DNA from: Abyssalbus ytuae
GTDB taxonomy: Bacteria; Bacteroidota; Bacteroidia; Flavobacteriales; Flavobacteriaceae
Reading direction: 5' to 3'
DNA: 64,000 bases
Assembly: GCF_022807975.1 (NCBI RefSeq)
Contig: NZ_CP094358.1
Span: 3,906,001 to 3,970,000, forward strand
The translations under genes were made by a program, and so were the position numbers. Positions 62,931-64,000 of the stretch are shown here, one piece after another (positions within the stretch are counted from its first letter, which is position 1; the number at the start of each line of letters is the position of its first letter). A model generated the notes under the pieces. It made no database searches. It saw only the letters and a list, made by a program, of their open reading frames with translations, and was not told the DNA's origin.

Positions 62931-64000
62931 ATGGCTGAAACTAAAACAAAATCCGGAACAAAGGAAACTAAAAATGCTCCAGAAGCAACAGTTAAAGAAA
63001 CAGTAAATCCGGAAGAATTTTTAAAAAACTTTAACTGGCACAATTATGAAGAAGGAATTGAGCAGGTTGAAGATGCCAAGTTAAAAGAGTTTGAAGAGCT
63101 TGTAGAAAAAAACTTTGTTGATACTGCAGATGAGGAAGTGGTAGAAGGTACAGTTGTTCATTTAACTGACAGAGAAGCTATTATTGATATCAATGCAAAA
63201 TCCGAAGGGGTTATTTCTTTAAACGAATTTCGTTATAATCCTGATTTAAAAATCGGTGATAAAGTTGAAGTTCTTATTGATGTTCGTGAAGATAAAACCG
63301 GGCAATTAGTATTATCTCACAGAAAAGCAAGAACAATTAAAGCCTGGGATAGAGTGAATGCTGCTCACGATAGTGGGGAAATTGTTAACGGTTTTGTTAA
63401 GTGCAGAACAAAAGGAGGTATGATTGTTGACGTTTTTGGAATTGAAGCTTTCTTACCCGGCTCTCAAATCGATGTTAAACCAATCCGCGATTACGATCAG
63501 TATGTAGGTAAAACAATGGAGTTTAAAGTGGTTAAAATTAACCATGAATTTAAAAACGTTGTTGTATCTCATAAAGCTCTTATTGAAGCTGATATCGAAG
63601 AACAGAAAAAAGAAATTATCGGTCAACTAGAAAAAGGTCAGGTACTGGAAGGTGTAGTGAAAAATATTACCTCTTACGGTGTGTTCATTGACCTTGGTGG
63701 TGTTGACGGATTAATCCATATTACCGACCTTTCTTGGTCACGTATTAACCATCCTAACGAAGTGGTTGAATTAGATCAGAAATTGAATGTTGTTATCCTT
63801 GACTTTGATGATAACAAATCAAGAATTCAATTAGGTCTTAAACAATTACAAAAACATCCTTGGGATGCCTTAGGAGAAGAGGTGAAAGTAGGGGATAAGG
63901 TAAAAGGAAAAGTAGTTGTAATAGCTGACTACGGTGCATTTATTGAAGTTGCAGAAGGTGTTGAAGGATTAATTCACGTTTCTGAAATGTCATGGAGTAC
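62931..64000 (+). CDS. rpsA: 30S ribosomal protein S1, 3'-truncated by window edge
   Basis: S1 recruits mRNA to the small subunit, which matters in genomes with weak Shine-Dalgarno signals. The visible 356 codons start MAETKTKSGTKETKNAPEAT and cover a disordered N-terminus, then S1 repeats: VVEGTVVHLTDREAIIDINA, IVNGFVKCRTKGGMIVDVFG, VLEGVVKNITSYGVFIDLGG with DGLIHITDLSW, and part of the next (VKGKVVVIADYGAFIEVAEG). The reading frame remains open at the edge; about 230 to 260 residues should follow. Confidence 0.96.
   Translation, partial: MAETKTKSGTKETKNAPEATVKETVNPEEFLKNFNWHNYEEGIEQVEDAKLKEFEELVEKNFVDTADEEVVEGTVVHLTDREAIIDINAKSEGVISLNEFRYNPDLKIGDKVEVLIDVREDKTGQLVLSHRKARTIKAWDRVNAAHDSGEIVNGFVKCRTKGGMIVDVFGIEAFLPGSQIDVKPIRDYDQYVGKTMEFKVVKINHEFKNVVVSHKALIEADIEEQKKEIIGQLEKGQVLEGVVKNITSYGVFIDLGGVDGLIHITDLSWSRINHPNEVVELDQKLNVVILDFDDNKSRIQLGLKQLQKHPWDALGEEVKVGDKVKGKVVVIADYGAFIEVAEGVEGLIHVSEMSWS

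Overview
The window is a stretch of AT-rich chromosome from a member of the Bacteroidetes, most likely family Flavobacteriaceae. Several things point there: the men gene set, a Cys-free type B L31, small flavobacterial families (DUF2853, DUF4199, a CAL67264-like membrane protein), near absence of Shine-Dalgarno sequences, and promoters of the form TTG-N16..21-TAnnTTTG upstream of several genes. Almost every gene is a core gene. I see no tRNA, rRNA, intact insertion sequence, prophage or CRISPR array.

Layout. 1-6 kb (mostly minus strand): a 3'-truncated monomeric isocitrate dehydrogenase, a gene-poor gap with a decayed sequence resembling a type IX secretion sorting domain, then rplS, trmD, a coiled-coil membrane protein and an HtrA protease. 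6-9.2 kb (plus): dapF, a GNAT acetyltransferase and mltG packed together, then a lysozyme-fold secreted protein. 9.2-16.3 kb: leuA-leuB, a helical-repeat protein, an EamA transporter, panB with an RluA-type pseudouridine synthase, and an NTF2-like secreted protein. 16.3-18.7 kb: dnaK, preceded by a micro-repeat intergenic region, a perfect palindrome and a -24/-12-like promoter. 20-32.5 kb: a menaquinone block (hotdog thioesterase, menF, menD, menB, menA, menC, menE) interleaved with DUF2853, an S1/CvfB-like RNA-binding protein, an MBL hydrolase, a CPBP protease and three paralogous small proteins on the opposite strand. 32.5-39.2 kb: a DUF3108-like secreted protein, an acyl-CoA carboxylase beta subunit, a small membrane protein, ettA and recG. 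39.5-45 kb: a secreted unknown, then an M1 aminopeptidase, two tandem patatin-like proteins and an M50-like membrane protein, followed by a decayed toxin-antitoxin pair and a 4 x 23-bp tandem repeat. 45-49 kb (minus): DsrE-like lipoprotein, M20 amidohydrolase, FMN glutamate-synthase-like protein and a membrane protein of unknown function. 49-64 kb: uvrD/pcrA-type helicase, Sua5/TsaC-type protein, PII, OmpA-type lipoprotein, glycosyltransferase, solitary HsdR-N-like nuclease-fold protein, holA, MsbA-like ABC exporter with a phosphohexomutase, GT2 with DUF4199, rpmE2, cmk and a 3'-truncated rpsA.

The clearest functional unit is menaquinone synthesis: chorismate to isochorismate (MenF), SEPHCHC (MenD), o-succinylbenzoate (MenC), its CoA ester (MenE), DHNA-CoA (MenB), probable CoA removal by the hotdog thioesterase, and prenylation (MenA). 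A recognised MenH is missing; a divergent alpha/beta hydrolase next to the block is a candidate only. The most unusual items are the three-paralogue SNR-NSYS family inside the men block, the dnaK upstream architecture, the toxin-antitoxin relic with its tandem repeats, and the quasi-periodic micro-repeats at 16.35-16.60 kb. No wholly new multi-gene system is evident.
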